A DNA stretch of 64,000 nt from Dehalobacterium formicoaceticum (GTDB lineage Bacteria; Bacillota; Dehalobacteriia; Dehalobacteriales; Dehalobacteriaceae): positions 3,378,501-3,442,500 of the forward strand of contig NZ_CP022121.1 in the NCBI RefSeq assembly GCF_002224645.1. The letters are read 5' to 3'. The notes under the pieces are model-generated. The model was not told the origin of the DNA. It saw nothing but the letters and a program-made list of their open reading frames with translations, and did not search any database. Positions 35,353 to 44,342 of the stretch are shown here, in pieces. Position 1 is the stretch's first letter. Every line of letters starts with the position of its first letter. The translations under genes and the position numbers were made by a program.

Positions 35353-35610
35353 TTAAAACAACTCTATCGGCACAAATGTTGGTTTCCCCCCAAATATTAG
35401 CCTTGACTTAAAGATATTTAAACTGAAACAGGAAAGTGAAAGAGATCCAGAGGATAGTATGGCTGCTATCCTCTTTAAATTTACCACAATAGCCGTTAAT
35501 TTAGATTGTACGGACATGCTTCGCTTACCGTACCCTCGGGCACGGTTTAATCCATGATGATTTTTCATCTCACCGTTTTTCCATTCATGTCCTGCACGGC
35601 TTTTATATTT
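35353..35610 (-). pseudogene. DDE transposase C-terminal remnant (IS1182/IS5-like)
   Basis: The frame reads KYKSRAGHEWKNGEMKNHHG and LNRARGYGKRSMSVQSKLTA, then IVVNLKRIAAIL. The pattern NGEMKxxHGLxRARxxGxxxxxxQxxLTAxxxNLKR is the final helix bundle of IS1182/IS5-group transposases. The N-terminal part is lost where IS3 copy 2 inserted at 35611. Confidence 0.7.
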
Positions 35611-35753
35611 TGGATTTGTCAATATTGGTTCAGTAAAAAAGCGCAAGGATAAAATATTAGTTTAATTGAAAATGGAAATTTACTCTTTCTAAAATAGCAC
35701 CACCATTGAAAACATGTTTAAGAATTAATGAAAACTATTAATGTTTTTTGGTT

Positions 35754-35912
35754 AGCCCAGAGATAATTACCACTTGGGCTACTTAGGTGCCGAAGGGGAG
35801 CCTTTACAGACGGGGTCCCCAAGCGTGTTAAAATAGTTTTTAGACGGGCTTAAATGAAACATTATGTTTCTCGGAGCCGCCCGTCGGTAATTTAATAACG
35901 ACACGCGTGGGG
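35754..35912. other. Structured non-coding segment inside IS3 copy 2
   Basis: This is the counterpart of 14663-14822. It keeps the nested helices, including GAAACA-TTA-TGTTTC and the long-range CCCCAAGCGTG/CGCGTGGGG pairing. One G is deleted at the GACGGGG stem, and the first hairpin is intact. Too similar to copy 1 to test covariation. Confidence 0.5.
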
Positions 35913-35971
35913 TGGATGTCAAGGCCACCGGGGTTTCATAAAACAATCGGACTATATTTTAAAAAGTCAAT

Positions 35972-36850
35972 TTAGGCTGCTATTTGATTTTGGTAATACA
36001 TTCCCCTAAATATCATTGGGGGCCATCCATTGTTCGTACTATAAATACGCCTTAAATTATAGTAACAAATATACCTGTATATTACTGTTTTAACCTCTGC
36101 TGTAGTCATTTTTGTAGTATCCATCTGATATCGTTTTTCTTTTTTAGGGTGGCAAAAAAGCTCTCCATTCTAGCATTGTCATAACAACGGCCGACACTGC
36201 TCATGCTTTGTATTGCCCCATATTGAGTTAAGGTGTTTCTGAAGATACCGCTGGTAAATTGGCTTCCCCTGTCTGAATGCAGGATCATTCCCCTGGCCCC
36301 ATCATTGCGACAGGCATGTTTAAAGGCCTCTACGCAAAGTTCGGCTTTCATATTAGTATCCATTTTAAAACCACGTATGCTGCCGTCGTAGCAGTCAAGT
36401 ACTGGCGCAAGATAGAGCTTCCCGTTTTTTACAAGGTATTTCGGTAATATCCATTAACCATTTTTCATTGGGATTTTGTGCTGTAAAATCCTGGTTTATG
36501 AGGTTCTCTGCTTTTTGTGCCTCAGAATCGGCTTTCGTTATTCCTTTTGGCCTTCTTTTACAATGGATCATTAGATTGTTTTCTTTACATATTCTGTATA
36601 TAGTGCTATAGCTACCTTCATAATTTTTATTATTCATTAGGTATTGATATATTCTTTTAACTCCATAATTTGCGTTTTCCGGATCTTCTTTCAAGAGATC
36701 ATAAATCTGTTTTAATAGATCAGCATATTTGTAGGGTTTACTTTTATTTCTAAGGTATTTATAATAGCCGGATTCGCTTACCTGAAGTACCCGACATAAT
36801 GCCGCTACGCTCCATTTTCTTTCCTGGCTGCGTAATTCAATGTACTTCAT
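35972..36850 (-). pseudogene. IS3 orfB transposase, doubly frameshifted, copy 2
   Basis: It carries the same internal lesion as copy 1 after DITEIP. A second one-base deletion near 36147 turns TLKEEKLYQMD into TLKKKNDIRW and a stop. The catalytic LHSDRGSQFTS and RCYDNARMESFF are visible. It cannot produce a full transposase. Confidence 0.87.
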
Positions 36851-36864
36851 CCGCTGATCCTTTT

Positions 36865-37155
36865 TTACTTCCTCCGGCTTTTTGCGAAAAAACCTAAAGC
36901 ATCCTGAAGTATTTCTATGTCTTCCCGGGCTTGTTTTAATTCCTTGCGAAGTCTGTCATTTTCTGCTTTGATTTCTTCTTCGCTCATTTGCCGGCCGTTA
37001 CTATCAAATACCATTTTTTGTTTCTTGGCTCGGGCTTTCCAACCGTAAATTGTACCTTCTTTAATTCCCAATCGTTGGGCTGCTGCCGCTGCCCCTATTT
37101 CATTAGCTAGTTTTAGAGCTTCAATGCGTTCCTCTTTTGTGTAACTTTTTGCCAT
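36865..37155 (-). CDS. IS3 orfA, copy 2
   Basis: The 96-aa helix-turn-helix protein differs from copy 1 at two residues (Ala for Thr near residue 23 and Lys for Arg near 44). The same T TTT TTC slippery site lies before the stop. It is intact, but its orfB partner is broken. Confidence 0.9.
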   Translation of the reverse strand: MAKSYTKEERIEALKLANEIGAAAAAQRLGIKEGTIYGWKARAKKQKMVFDSNGRQMSEEEIKAENDRLRKELKQAREDIEILQDALGFFAKSRRK

Positions 37156-37242
37156 CCAAAATCGCTCCTTTGTATTTTTAGTATATCATTTCCTTGCGAT
37201 TTTGGACTGCACTTTAATTATAGCACTCCAGTTTCCACCTTT

Positions 37243-37839
37243 CTAAAACTCTTTTAATGCGGCTACATTTATAATTTCATCTGATGTTTGGATAATATGT
37301 GCAACAGTATTTATGATTATCACTACTCCAAAAATGGTGAAAATCCAGTCGAATAAATGTTTTGCTTTTTGGTATTTTTTCCCCTCACTGATATCGCATA
37401 TAAAAACCCAATAAATACAGCAATTGGTACAATAATTATTTCTATGATTAACTCAAATGTCCAGAAGTTCAGTATAAACTCGATAATGACAATTAATGCA
37501 ATATTTTCTTTTATTAGTCGTGCAAAGAAATGGTTATCTTTAGCCTTTTCTATTGTTCTTACAAATAATGGTAACTCCACAAACAAGACCCAAAAGATTG
37601 TGTCTTTTAGTAATGAAGTATCCCAAAACCCTATTGCATATAACCCGTAAGTCACTAATCCAAAATAACTTAAAAACACAATATAAAAACACAACAAATT
37701 TGCGACTGAATAATATTGGTAATACTGATTTTAAGAATTGGCGAACGGGTTTTGTAAAAACTGAGATAGCAACAGCAAGTATAACCCATATCCCAACTGC
37801 AATCTCACGATTATTAAAAATTTCTTGCAATTCAGCCAC
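37243..37839 (-). pseudogene. Membrane protein gene with two frameshifts
   Basis: Three overlapping frames read as one protein. It starts MAELQEIFNNREIAVGIWVI, then moves to LCFYIVFLSYFGLVTYGLYA and WDTSLLKDTIFWVLFVELPL, and ends with HLFDWIFTIFGVVIIINTVA to NVAALKEF. The shifts lie near 37690 and in an A-run near 37375. The reconstructed protein has about 195 residues with four or five membrane helices. I do not recognise the family. IS3 copy 2 ends 12 bp downstream of its stop. Confidence 0.65.
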
Positions 37840-37937
37840 TATTGCTCTCCTTCACTAATATAATTGATGTTAGTCCAAATTAAACATACTCTTAACATCC
37901 TCAACTTCCCATAATAGCTATAATGTGTAATGTGTAC

Positions 37938-38272
37938 TTATTTTTTATTGTTCCCATTTAACAACTTCATTTCCATATCTTCCAAAGCCTTTATATAACC
38001 CTTCTCTGCCTGAGAAACATCCCCTAAATGCAAATCTTTATATTTATTATATTCTTCCTTTGCCTTAAGTTCAGCTGTTTTAGCACTGATCTTCCCAGCA
38101 TGGGTAAGTATTTCATGCTTGGACAATTTCAGAAATCCATCCAAAGTCTCAATCCAATCAGCCATATACATAGGTATTCTTCTGCGAGCTTGCATTTCAG
38201 CAAATTCTAGGTAAGCAGAAACTATACTGTTTAATGCAGATAACTCATCCTCTGTACAATAGTTTTTAGCTA
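37938..38272 (-). pseudogene. RhuM-family protein, C-terminal part (split by IS4-type element)
   Basis: The frame NYCTEDELSALNSIVSAYLE, FAEMQARRRIPMYMADWIET and LDGFLKLSKHEILTHAGKIS is the conserved C-terminal half of RhuM (virulence) proteins. It joins in frame (ALVA-KNYCTE) to the N-terminal part at 39797 once the insertion and one TTAGCTA copy are removed. Confidence 0.87.
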
Positions 38273-39796
38273 CTCAACTTTCGCACTAGAAAAATGTCCT
38301 CAAACCCTTGGTAAATATGAAATTTAACAACAAAAACACCCCCTCGATATGGTAAAATTGAAGTGACAAAACCCAATTATTCCATAGAAAGAAGGGTGTT
38401 CTTGTGACTTCTATATTACCAAAAAAAATAGCTTCTGAAAAGGAGTCAGCCAATTACGTTGCAAACTTTTTCAAGGAACATAAAATTGGCCAAACATTAA
38501 AGCAGTCGAACTTTTTTAAACAGAAGGGCTTTCCTTGCAAAGACCTACTACAGTTTCTTGTGACGCTGATCTTTATGGGCAAAAACCTATGGCGCTATCT
38601 GAACACCGATGCCAACAACGCCCCATTTCAAAAAGATGCTGTCTACCGATTTCTGAACAACTGCTACTACAACTGGCGTAAGTTCTTGCTGCTGCTCAGC
38701 TCCCAGATCATTCAAAACCACATCGTACCGCTCACTGACGAGAAGCGAGTCAATGTCTTTATCATCGATGACTCCCTTTTCAGTCGATCCCGAAGCAAGG
38801 CAGTAGAACTTCTGGCTAGGGTCTACGACCATGTGGAACACAAATACGTCCGAGGCTTCCGAATGCTAACCTTGGGTTGGTCAGACGGCAACACCTTTTT
38901 GCCTCTAGCCTTCTCCCTGCTTAGCTCAGAGAAGGAATCGAACCGACTACAAGGCATGAATGCTATGGACAAACGGACAAACGGCTATAAGAGACGTAAA
39001 GAGGCTATCCACAAGAGCACTGAAGTGTTGTTGGAACTGCTAAAACAAGCCAAGGCGTACATGGTTCCGGCCAGCTACCTCCTGTTTGACAGTTGGTTTT
39101 CCTTTCCCGTCGTGATCAGAAAGGTATTGGAACAGCAACTTCACACCATCTGTATGCTTAAGTCGATGCCCACAGTCAAATATGAATACCAGGGACAAAA
39201 TCTCACCCTGAACAAGCTGTATGCCGCAGTCAAAAAGAAACGGGGTCGGGCCAAAGTCCTTGCCTCTATCATTGTAGAAATTGGCCAGATGTCAAGCGGC
39301 GAACCAGTACAAGCTAAGATCGTATTTGTCAGGGACAGAAGAGCCAAGAAGAAATGGCTAGCGCTCCTCACCACCGATACTGAACTTCCGGATGAAGAGG
39401 TCATCCGCATTTATGGGAAGCGTTGGAACATCGAGGTTTTCTTCAAGATGTCCAAGTCCTATCTCGGGTTGTCCAAAGAGTTTCAGGGACGTTCTTATGA
39501 TTCCATGGTGGCGCACGTTACCATCGTGTTTATCCGATACATCATGCTGGCTTTGGAGAGCCGAAACGGTGAAGACCCGAGAACCATTGGCAACCTTTTC
39601 TACATCTGTTGCGACGAGTTACAGGATATCAGCTTAGTGGAGGCGCTACAGAGAATCTTCTTCCTAATGGAACAATTTTTACAAGAGCAACTACAACTGG
39701 CAGAGGCAGAAATCCGCAAACTGATTGACTTCTTAATCAGCAATTTACCCTCGTTTTTCAAGGAACGACTGGCTGTTTCTTTCTGCGAAAGTTGAG
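38273..39796 (+). mobile_element. IS4-family element with 7-bp target duplication
   Basis: The 1524-bp element has the 13-bp terminal inverted repeat CTCAACTTTCGCA/TGCGAAAGTTGAG and a TTAGCTA duplication at 38266-38272 and 39797-39803. It carries one intact transposase and interrupts a RhuM-family gene. Confidence 0.94.
38404..39795 (+). CDS. IS4-family transposase
   Basis: The 463-aa DDE transposase starts at a GTG with GAAAGAAGGGTG upstream. Catalytic positions are FIIDDSLFSRS (first Asp), SYLLFDSWFSFP (second Asp) and the IS4 signature Y-GK-R-WNI-E-VFFKMS-K. The TGA stop lies inside the right inverted repeat, one base before the element ends. Full length; probably active. Confidence 0.94.
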   Translation: MTSILPKKIASEKESANYVANFFKEHKIGQTLKQSNFFKQKGFPCKDLLQFLVTLIFMGKNLWRYLNTDANNAPFQKDAVYRFLNNCYYNWRKFLLLLSSQIIQNHIVPLTDEKRVNVFIIDDSLFSRSRSKAVELLARVYDHVEHKYVRGFRMLTLGWSDGNTFLPLAFSLLSSEKESNRLQGMNAMDKRTNGYKRRKEAIHKSTEVLLELLKQAKAYMVPASYLLFDSWFSFPVVIRKVLEQQLHTICMLKSMPTVKYEYQGQNLTLNKLYAAVKKKRGRAKVLASIIVEIGQMSSGEPVQAKIVFVRDRRAKKKWLALLTTDTELPDEEVIRIYGKRWNIEVFFKMSKSYLGLSKEFQGRSYDSMVAHVTIVFIRYIMLALESRNGEDPRTIGNLFYICCDELQDISLVEALQRIFFLMEQFLQEQLQLAEAEIRKLIDFLISNLPSFFKERLAVSFCES

Positions 39797-40470
39797 TTAG
39801 CTACTAATGCATCCGCTTGTTTGGGTTGTTCTCCTTTAAAATTAAGCATTCCCATATAAGGCTTGTCTGCATCTGCCGAATAATAAATCTTTTCTGCCGC
39901 AGTTTGCCCATGAGCTGCCCAGTGCATTTTATTTTGTACTGTCTTAAAAAATAAAGTTGATGTTTCTGCATTTGGATTGTAATCTACACTTGTTGCATAG
40001 ATATCAAGCACCTTCCTCCAGAATACTTTTTCTGATGAACGAATATCACGAATACGCTCCAACAATTCATCAAAATAAATTCCACCGCCATTATTTTTTA
40101 AAAGCTCATCATTCATGGCGAATCCTTTTTTCATATATTCTTTTAAAACATTGCTTGCCCAAATTCTAAACTGAGTGCCTCGTATGGATCTTACACGATA
40201 ACCAACTGAGATGATTACATCTAAGTTATAGTAGTCTACTTGATAATCCTTTCCATCAGAAGCAGTGTAGGCAAATTTTGCCCACACTGAATTTTTCTGA
40301 AGCTCGCCTTCTTTGAAAATATTTCTTATATGTTTTCCAATTACACTCCTATCACGCTGAAATAATTCTGCCATTTGGTCAATAGATAGCCAAACTGTGT
40401 CACCGTCAAAAGTAGTTTCAATTTTAGTCAAACCGTCGTCTGTTTGATACATTATAATTTCTGAACTCAT
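39797..40470 (-). pseudogene. RhuM-family protein, N-terminal part (split by IS4-type element)
   Basis: The frame MSSEIIMYQTDDGLTKIETT and LWLSIDQMAELFQRDRSVIG-type text (TVWLSIDQMAELFQRDRSVI), with YQVDYYNLDVIISVGYRVRS, marks the RhuM/DNA-binding domain; it breaks after ALVA. The family is linked to virulence loci and restriction or mobile islands, without an established biochemical role. The complete gene would encode about 335 residues. Confidence 0.9.
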
Positions 40471-40527
40471 ATTTACGCTCCTTACGCACCTTTCCTTTAT
40501 TATACATGTTTAATCAAAGTACTTCCA

Positions 40528-40687
40528 TTATGTTACTTTTTTGTTATATCTATCTTCCTCAGCTTTTCTCGCTATCTCATCAATGGGAATCTGTCCTTCC
40601 TCATCACCAAACTCTACATTTACGTTGATATGAGTGTCTGCTTTTTTGTGGGAGAGAGATACAACCGCCTCAACGTGTATTCCAAAA
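40528..40687 (-). pseudogene. RlmD-like C-terminal module fragment, leftward
   Basis: The minus strand reads HVEAVVSLSHKKADTHINVN, then VEFGDEEGQIPIDEIARKAE and ends NKKVT-stop. HVExVVxLSxKK is the RlmD-type C-terminal signature, and the following segment resembles the extension in clostridial rRNA methyltransferase annotations. No catalytic part is present. It faces a related rightward fragment starting 3 bp away. Confidence 0.5.
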
Positions 40688-40689
40688 TA

Positions 40690-41050
40690 CCACAGACCTC
40701 CAGACAGCTACATCAATATAACGGTAGCCTTCGGTAATGGCGATGGAATGATTCCATTGGATAACCTTGGCGCTTTTAGCAACAGGCTTCCTCTTACTAA
40801 TATAGCCTCAAAAGCAGAGGTATACAAGCCAAAACCCAAAACAACTTACAATATGATTAAGGACTATGTCCTAAATAAATATAGCTTCAATGTGCATACC
40901 GCATACATTGCTGAAGTCAAACGCAGTTTAGGACTTCCTATGCTCGATGCACCTAATGCAGTCGAAACACTAAAAAGCCCTCGAAAGCACCCCACTCCTA
41001 TTCAAGTCGTTGCTATTAAAGAAGCGCTTAGTCATTTTGAAGTCATTTAG
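40690..41050 (+). pseudogene. RlmD-like C-terminal extension fragment, rightward
   Basis: The plus strand reads PPDSYINITVAFGNGDGMIP (similar to the leftward HINVNVEFGDEEGQIP), then TTYNMIKDYVLNKYSFNVHT, AYIAEVKRSLGLPMLDAPNA and KHPTPIQVVAIKEALSHFEV. The second half is intact and well conserved in clostridial proteins, so a stand-alone small gene is possible; a frame from 40634 exists, but its first ~20 residues look random. It lies just outside the ParA gene and may mark the left side of the conjugative element. Confidence 0.5.
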
Positions 41051-41148
41051 ACCTGAAATCGCCTTTTGCATTTTGCAAAGGGCTATTTCTGTTTGTACAA
41101 ATAAGATAATTTCAATCTTTTAACGCTAATCACAAAGGAGGAACAAAA

Positions 41149-41970
41149 GTGAATGCTAATGTAATCGCCATCACTAACCAAAAAGGCGGTGTCGGGAAAA
41201 CAACCACCTGTGTCAATTTAGGTATAGGGCTAGCACTTGAAGGTAAAAAAGTACTGCTGATAGACACTGATCCCCAAGGCAGTTTATCTATCAGCTTAGG
41301 ATATCCGCAACCTGATAAACTCCCTATCACCCTCGCTACTGTCATGAGTAATTTACTGACGGACAAGCCCATTGATTGTAAAGATGGCATCTTAACGCAT
41401 GCTGAAGGTGTGGATTTACTCCCTGCCAATATTGAACTTTCCGGCATGGAAGTATCTCTCGTAAATGCTATGAGCCGTGAAACCGTCTTAAAACAATATA
41501 TCGACACTTTAAGAAAGCAATATGACTATGTGCTTTTAGACTGTATGCCTTCCCTTGGAATGCTGACAGTTAACGCCCTTGCTGCGGCAGACAGTGTGAT
41601 TATTCCTGTGCAGGCTCAATATCTGCCTGTTAAGGGATTGGAACAGCTCTTGCAAACTATTCATAAGGTTCGCAAACAGATTAACCCCAAATTGAAGATA
41701 GATGGTGTTCTGCTGACAATGGTGGACAACCGCACCAATTTTGCTAAGGACATCGGCTCTTTGCTCCGTGAAACTTACGGAGGCAATATGAAGGTTTTTT
41801 CGGTAGAAATCCCCCATTCTGTGCGAGCTGCTGAAACCAGTGCTGAGGGAAAGAGCATATTTGCCCATGACCCAAAGGGGAAAGTTGCTGAAAGTTATAA
41901 GGATTTGACGAAGGAGGTGTTGAAAATTGAAAAGCTCCGCCAAAAAAATAAGTCTGACATCGGTAGATGA
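41149..41970 (+). CDS. parA: ParA-family partition ATPase (ICE)
   Basis: The 273-aa Walker-type ATPase starts at GTG 41149, after AAAGGAGG. It has the deviant Walker A TNQKGGVGKTT (about residues 9-19), DTDPQGSLS and the A' motif DYVLLDCMPSLG. It partitions the element or its circular form, or regulates its operon, together with the overlapping ParB gene. It starts the conserved rightward ICE gene block. Confidence 0.95.
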   Translation: MNANVIAITNQKGGVGKTTTCVNLGIGLALEGKKVLLIDTDPQGSLSISLGYPQPDKLPITLATVMSNLLTDKPIDCKDGILTHAEGVDLLPANIELSGMEVSLVNAMSRETVLKQYIDTLRKQYDYVLLDCMPSLGMLTVNALAAADSVIIPVQAQYLPVKGLEQLLQTIHKVRKQINPKLKIDGVLLTMVDNRTNFAKDIGSLLRETYGGNMKVFSVEIPHSVRAAETSAEGKSIFAHDPKGKVAESYKDLTKEVLKIEKLRQKNKSDIGR

Positions 41971-42865
41971 TTTGTTTTCTACTGAAGAAAGCCGTGTCGA
42001 TGAACAAAGAGAAAAGATTGTTGAGATACCCCTATCAGAACTCCATCCCTTCAAAGATCATCCCTTTAAGGTAATTGATAATGAAGCAATGTTCGATACT
42101 GCTGAAAGCATCAAACAGTATGGTGTGCTTGTGCCTGCTATTGCAAGACCTAGAGAAGATGGCGGCTATGAACTTGTATCAGGACACCGACGTAAAAGAG
42201 CTTGTGAGCTTGCTTCGCTTGAAACCATGCCCGTTATTATCCGTAACCTTGACGACGATGCTGCCACTATCATTATGGTTGACAGCAATTTGCAGCGAGA
42301 AAATATACTGCCTAGTGAACGAGCTTTTGCCTACAAACTAAAACTATCTGCTATGAAAAGACAGGCAGGCAGACCGGCAAAAGAAAATGGTTCCCAATTT
42401 GGGAATAATTTATCGGGTAAAAAATCAAGCGAACTGTTAGCAGAGCAAACAGGCGAAAGCAAAAACCAAATATTTCGCTATATTCGCTTAACCGAGCTGG
42501 TCCCCGAACTCCTTTCAATGGTGGATGAAAAGAAAATTGCCTTTAACCCGGCAGTGGAACTGTCCTATCTAAAATCAGATGAGCAACTCCTTTTGATTGA
42601 TGCAATGGATACAGAACAATCTACCCCTTCTCTTTCACAGGCTCAGCGACTCAAAAAATTCAGTGCAGAAGGCAACTGCACACTTGAGGCGATGTGTGCC
42701 ATTATGAGCGAGGAAAAGAAAGGTGAACCCGATAAAGTTACACTGACTGGCGATAAAATCAAGAAGTACTTTCCTAAGAACTACACCCCGCAACAAATGG
42801 AGGCTACGATTATCAAGCTCCTAGAAGGGTGGCACAAAAAACGTACACAAGATCAAGAACGATAG
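41927..42865 (+). CDS. parB: ParB-like nuclease-fold partition protein (ICE)
   Basis: The 312-aa protein starts at TTG 41927 within the parA end (44-bp overlap), behind AAGGAGG. It shows the ParB N-terminal box LVSGHRRKRACELA and VDSNLQRENILPSERA, then an HTH region (LAEQTGESKNQIFRYIRLTE). It binds a centromere-like site, not identified here. The overlap implies translational coupling with parA. Confidence 0.93.
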   Translation: MKSSAKKISLTSVDDLFSTEESRVDEQREKIVEIPLSELHPFKDHPFKVIDNEAMFDTAESIKQYGVLVPAIARPREDGGYELVSGHRRKRACELASLETMPVIIRNLDDDAATIIMVDSNLQRENILPSERAFAYKLKLSAMKRQAGRPAKENGSQFGNNLSGKKSSELLAEQTGESKNQIFRYIRLTELVPELLSMVDEKKIAFNPAVELSYLKSDEQLLLIDAMDTEQSTPSLSQAQRLKKFSAEGNCTLEAMCAIMSEEKKGEPDKVTLTGDKIKKYFPKNYTPQQMEATIIKLLEGWHKKRTQDQER

Positions 42866-42894
42866 AAAATCCGTTGTAAAAGGAGGTGATACGA

Positions 42895-43821
42895 TTGGCA
42901 GTTTTCAGAGTAGAAAAGACAAAGGATTACACCGTGATGGCAAATCATCATTTGCGAAATGTTGCGCTTTCCCTCAAGGCAAAAGGACTGCTCTCCCTCA
43001 TGCTTTCTCTGCCGGAAAACTGGGATTACACCACTAAGGGACTTTCCTGCATTTGCAAAGATGGTATTGATAGCATCAACGCCACCATCAAAGAGCTTGA
43101 AGAACATGGGTATGTTGTCCGAAGAAGAACACGAAACGAAAAAGGGCAACTCACCAGCATAGAATATACAATTCTTGAGCAGCCTCAACTCCTTGATAAT
43201 AGCGAGCTTTCACCTAAACGGGAAAATCCAATCTTGGATAAGCCAATATTGGATAACCCAACACTGGAAAAACCTATATTGGAAAAACCTAAACTGGGTG
43301 AACCTATCTTGGTAAAACCCCACCAATTAAATACTAATACATCAAAGACTAATTCATTAAATCCTGATGTATTAAATATTGATTCATCAAATCCTTATCA
43401 ATCAAATCCTAATCCAATAAAAAACTTCCCTCAAAAACGGATTGGATATGAGGAGATAGGATGTGATACTGCCCAAGAAGTAAAAGAAATGGTCTTGGAA
43501 AACCTTGAATATGAGTGCATCAGTCAGCGCTACAATGACGATCGCCTCGATGAAATTGTTGATCTCATGGTGGAAACATTATGTTCGACCAAGCCTACAA
43601 TCAACATTGCAGGTGAAGAATATCCTGCACAGCTTGTCAAAGAAAAGCTTCTTCGGATAAATAGCTCGCATATCGAGTATGTGTTTTTCTGCCTTGATAA
43701 GAATACCACTTACATCCGCAATATTAGGCGTTACCTTCTTGCCACCCTTTTTAATGCGCCATCCACCATTGACCATTACTATACTGCACTGGTGAAACAT
43801 GATTTTGGTGGCAGGCCATAG
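42895..43821 (+). CDS. Replication-initiator-like HTH protein (DUF6017 type) of the ICE
   Basis: The product of about 308 residues starts at TTG 42895, eight bases after AGGAGG (an in-frame GTG at 42886 lies inside that site). The N-terminal part (MAVFRVEKTKDYTVMANHHL, LKAKGLLSLMLSLPENWDYT) is a winged-helix DNA-binding domain. The linker (about 112-174) is built of pentapeptide repeats. The C-terminal part (EYECISQRYNDDRLDEIVDL to the end) matches the DUF6017-like domain of ICE initiators. Possible role: initiator for autonomous replication of the circular ICE. Confidence 0.82.
   Translation: MAVFRVEKTKDYTVMANHHLRNVALSLKAKGLLSLMLSLPENWDYTTKGLSCICKDGIDSINATIKELEEHGYVVRRRTRNEKGQLTSIEYTILEQPQLLDNSELSPKRENPILDKPILDNPTLEKPILEKPKLGEPILVKPHQLNTNTSKTNSLNPDVLNIDSSNPYQSNPNPIKNFPQKRIGYEEIGCDTAQEVKEMVLENLEYECISQRYNDDRLDEIVDLMVETLCSTKPTINIAGEEYPAQLVKEKLLRINSSHIEYVFFCLDKNTTYIRNIRRYLLATLFNAPSTIDHYYTALVKHDFGGRP
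43228..43416 (+). repeat. Two blocks of six 15-bp direct repeats inside the initiator-like gene
   Basis: Block 1 (43228-43317) has six units of the form CC(A/T)-AT(A/C)-TTG-GA-AA, encoding P-x-L-x-K. Block 2 (43327-43416) has six units of the form T(T/C)A-AAT-CCT-AAT, encoding (L/S)-N-P-N-x. The constant 15-bp period resembles iterons embedded in initiator genes of some Gram-positive plasmids. Confidence 0.7.
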
Positions 43822-43856
43822 TAACATTTTTAGAAACCACGAAAGGAGGCAACCTC

Positions 43857-44342
43857 ATGCAAGAAGAAGTAGAAAATAAAACAGTGGCATTGGCTATCAA
43901 TGTTACTAAACTCACCGCTAGAGAGCTAAAGACAGCCATTCTCAAATATTTAGAATCTCAAAAAAATAGGGCCAGAAGTCGTGACAGCCCTAAAATTCCC
44001 CATGGCAAACAGAGCGTCAAATCTCTGGCCATACAAAATCAAGGCATGACAAGCATTGAGATAACGGATCAGAACATTAAGAGCTTTGAGCGCGTGGCAA
44101 GAAAATACGGTGTAGATTTTGCAGTTCAAAAAGACAAAAGTGTGATACCCCCAAAGTACATTGTGTTTTTCAAAGGGAGAGACGCCGATGCCATCACTGC
44201 TGCTTTCACTGAATTTACTGCCACAGCTGTTAAAAAGGCAGCCCGTCCGTCTGTGCTATCACAACTCAAGAAGTTCACCGAGCTTGTTAAAAACACCGTT
44301 TCAGACAGGATCAAGAACAAAGAGAAGGAGCAAAGTCGATGA
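43857..44342 (+). CDS. PcfB/DUF3801-family conjugation protein
   Basis: The 161-residue protein has the PcfB pattern: MTSIEITDQNIKSFERVARK, then YGVDFAVQKDKSVIPPKYIV and FFKGRDADAITAAFTEF. In pCF10, PcfB helps recruit substrate DNA to the coupling protein. AAAGGAGG precedes the ATG. It overlaps the VirD4 gene by ATGA, consistent with co-function. Confidence 0.9.
   Translation: MQEEVENKTVALAINVTKLTARELKTAILKYLESQKNRARSRDSPKIPHGKQSVKSLAIQNQGMTSIEITDQNIKSFERVARKYGVDFAVQKDKSVIPPKYIVFFKGRDADAITAAFTEFTATAVKKAARPSVLSQLKKFTELVKNTVSDRIKNKEKEQSR

Larger units (their letters stand above)
35611..37230 (-). mobile_element. IS3-family insertion sequence, copy 2
   Basis: The 1620-bp near-identical partner of copy 1 (14520-16141) has the same ends and order. 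It differs by two one-base deletions, one in the structured segment (GACGGGGCTTAT versus GACGGGCTTAAA) and one in orfB, plus a few substitutions. It is inserted in a transposase remnant on the left and abuts a decayed membrane gene on the right. Confidence 0.87.
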
